In this document: one piece after another, positions 5,857 through 6,184 of the stretch
Numbering within the stretch: the stretch's first letter is position 1
How the letters are laid out: each line of letters starts with the position of its first letter
Assembly (NCBI GenBank): GCA_030432015.1
Contig: JAUIHJ010000512.1
Span: 1 to 6,184 of the forward strand
Length of the DNA: 6,184 nucleotides
Reading direction: 5' to 3'
Origin: a bacterium
GTDB taxonomy: Bacteria > Planctomycetota > Planctomycetia > Pirellulales > Pirellulaceae
The notes under the pieces: model-generated
Seen by the model: only the letters and a program-made list of their open reading frames with translations
Database searches by the model: none
What the model was told of the DNA's origin: nothing
Program-made: the position numbers and the translations under genes

Positions 5857-6184
5857 TCAAATGTAATACATGTTGCTGGCCTGACTCGTCGCGCGCTCGG
5901 CCAGTTGTGCGAACGTGATCGACTCCAGCAGTTTTCTCTCAGCCGCCGCCAGTTCATTCCAAGCCGCAAAGAGCGAACGGGTGGCGGCGGTCTGGTGTCC
6001 GGCGCTACTGACCGGATCTGAGATCTGACCCTCGCTGGCCGCCATCACGTCAGCCAAGGTGATCTCACTGGGATCTTTCATCAGTTGATAGCCTCCTGCC
6101 GCGCCGCGGGTGCTGCCCACAATGCCGGCGCTCTTGAGCTGCAGCAGGATCTGTACGAGAAATCGGGACGGAATGCCATTGGGG
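5857..6184 (-). CDS. Rrf2 family transcriptional regulator, C-terminal part (start outside window)
   Basis: The frame is open to the window edge on the minus strand, giving the last 108 residues of an Rrf2-type winged-helix DNA-binding protein; about 30-40 N-terminal residues are missing. Visible residues 4-20 (IPSRFLVQILLQLKSAG) form the recognition-helix region of the winged helix. IVGSTRGAAGGYQL (21-34) is the wing, and ITLADVMAASEG (41-52) begins the long dimerisation helix region; these are close matches to IscR/NsrR-type proteins. The GTG at 6118-6120 is Val22 of this frame, not the true start. The part after residue 52, where iron-sulfur Rrf2 proteins carry three cysteines, has none; it reads SDPVSSAGHQTAATRSLF, so an iron-sulfur cluster bound in the usual way is unlikely. 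The regulated genes cannot be deduced, since its promoter side lies outside the window. Confidence 0.92.
   Translation of the reverse strand, partial: PNGIPSRFLVQILLQLKSAGIVGSTRGAAGGYQLMKDPSEITLADVMAASEGQISDPVSSAGHQTAATRSLFAAWNELAAAERKLLESITFAQLAERATSQASNMYYI

Noticed and set aside
6118..6120. GTG as the start of an 87-residue minus-strand gene
   Set aside because: The frame continues upstream to the window edge with a clear Rrf2 recognition-helix sequence, so this codon is an internal valine.

Overview
The window reads as chromosomal DNA of a planctomycete (Planctomycetota, probably a Pirellulales-type bacterium). The main evidence is the tail of a DUF1549/DUF1553 (PSD1) protein, a secreted pre-peptidase C-terminal (PPC) domain protein and a Tat-type DUF1501 protein in a row. 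This trio is characteristic of planctomycete genomes and present there in many paralogous copies. The DNA is GC-rich and coding-dense, with no sign of mobile elements, CRISPR arrays, tRNA or rRNA genes.

Layout. Bases 1-447 (+) are the C-terminal end of the DUF1553 protein, cut by the window edge. Bases 499-2775 (+) encode a 758-residue exported protein with an IPT/TIG-like domain, two PPC-like beta domains, an Ig-like region and an Ala/Gln/Lys-rich coiled coil near its C-terminus. Its stop codon overlaps the start of the next gene (ATGA), a DUF1501 protein of the alkaline phosphatase/sulfatase-like superfamily at 2772-4226 (+). After 57 bp comes a Gfo/Idh/MocA-family NAD(P)-dependent sugar-type oxidoreductase (4284-5276, +). 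A 121-bp gap with a weak candidate promoter precedes a small secreted helical protein of unknown function (5398-5841, +), which starts at GTG. Converging on it from the right, 15 bp away, is the C-terminal part of an Rrf2-family transcriptional regulator (5857-6184, -), whose start lies outside the window.

How the genes fit together. The first three genes look like one transcription unit for envelope proteins: one Sec-exported binding or scaffold protein, one Tat-exported hydrolase-like protein and the DUF1553 protein. The oxidoreductase may be read through from them or be separate. The small coiled-coil gene and the Rrf2 gene appear to be independent units. The biochemical role of the DUF1553/PPC/DUF1501 set is unproven. 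I found no system that I can call wholly new. The best leads are the uncharacterised envelope trio, the coiled-coil insert in the PPC protein, the small protein that looks like half of a TolC-type helical hairpin, and the Rrf2 protein without iron-sulfur ligands.
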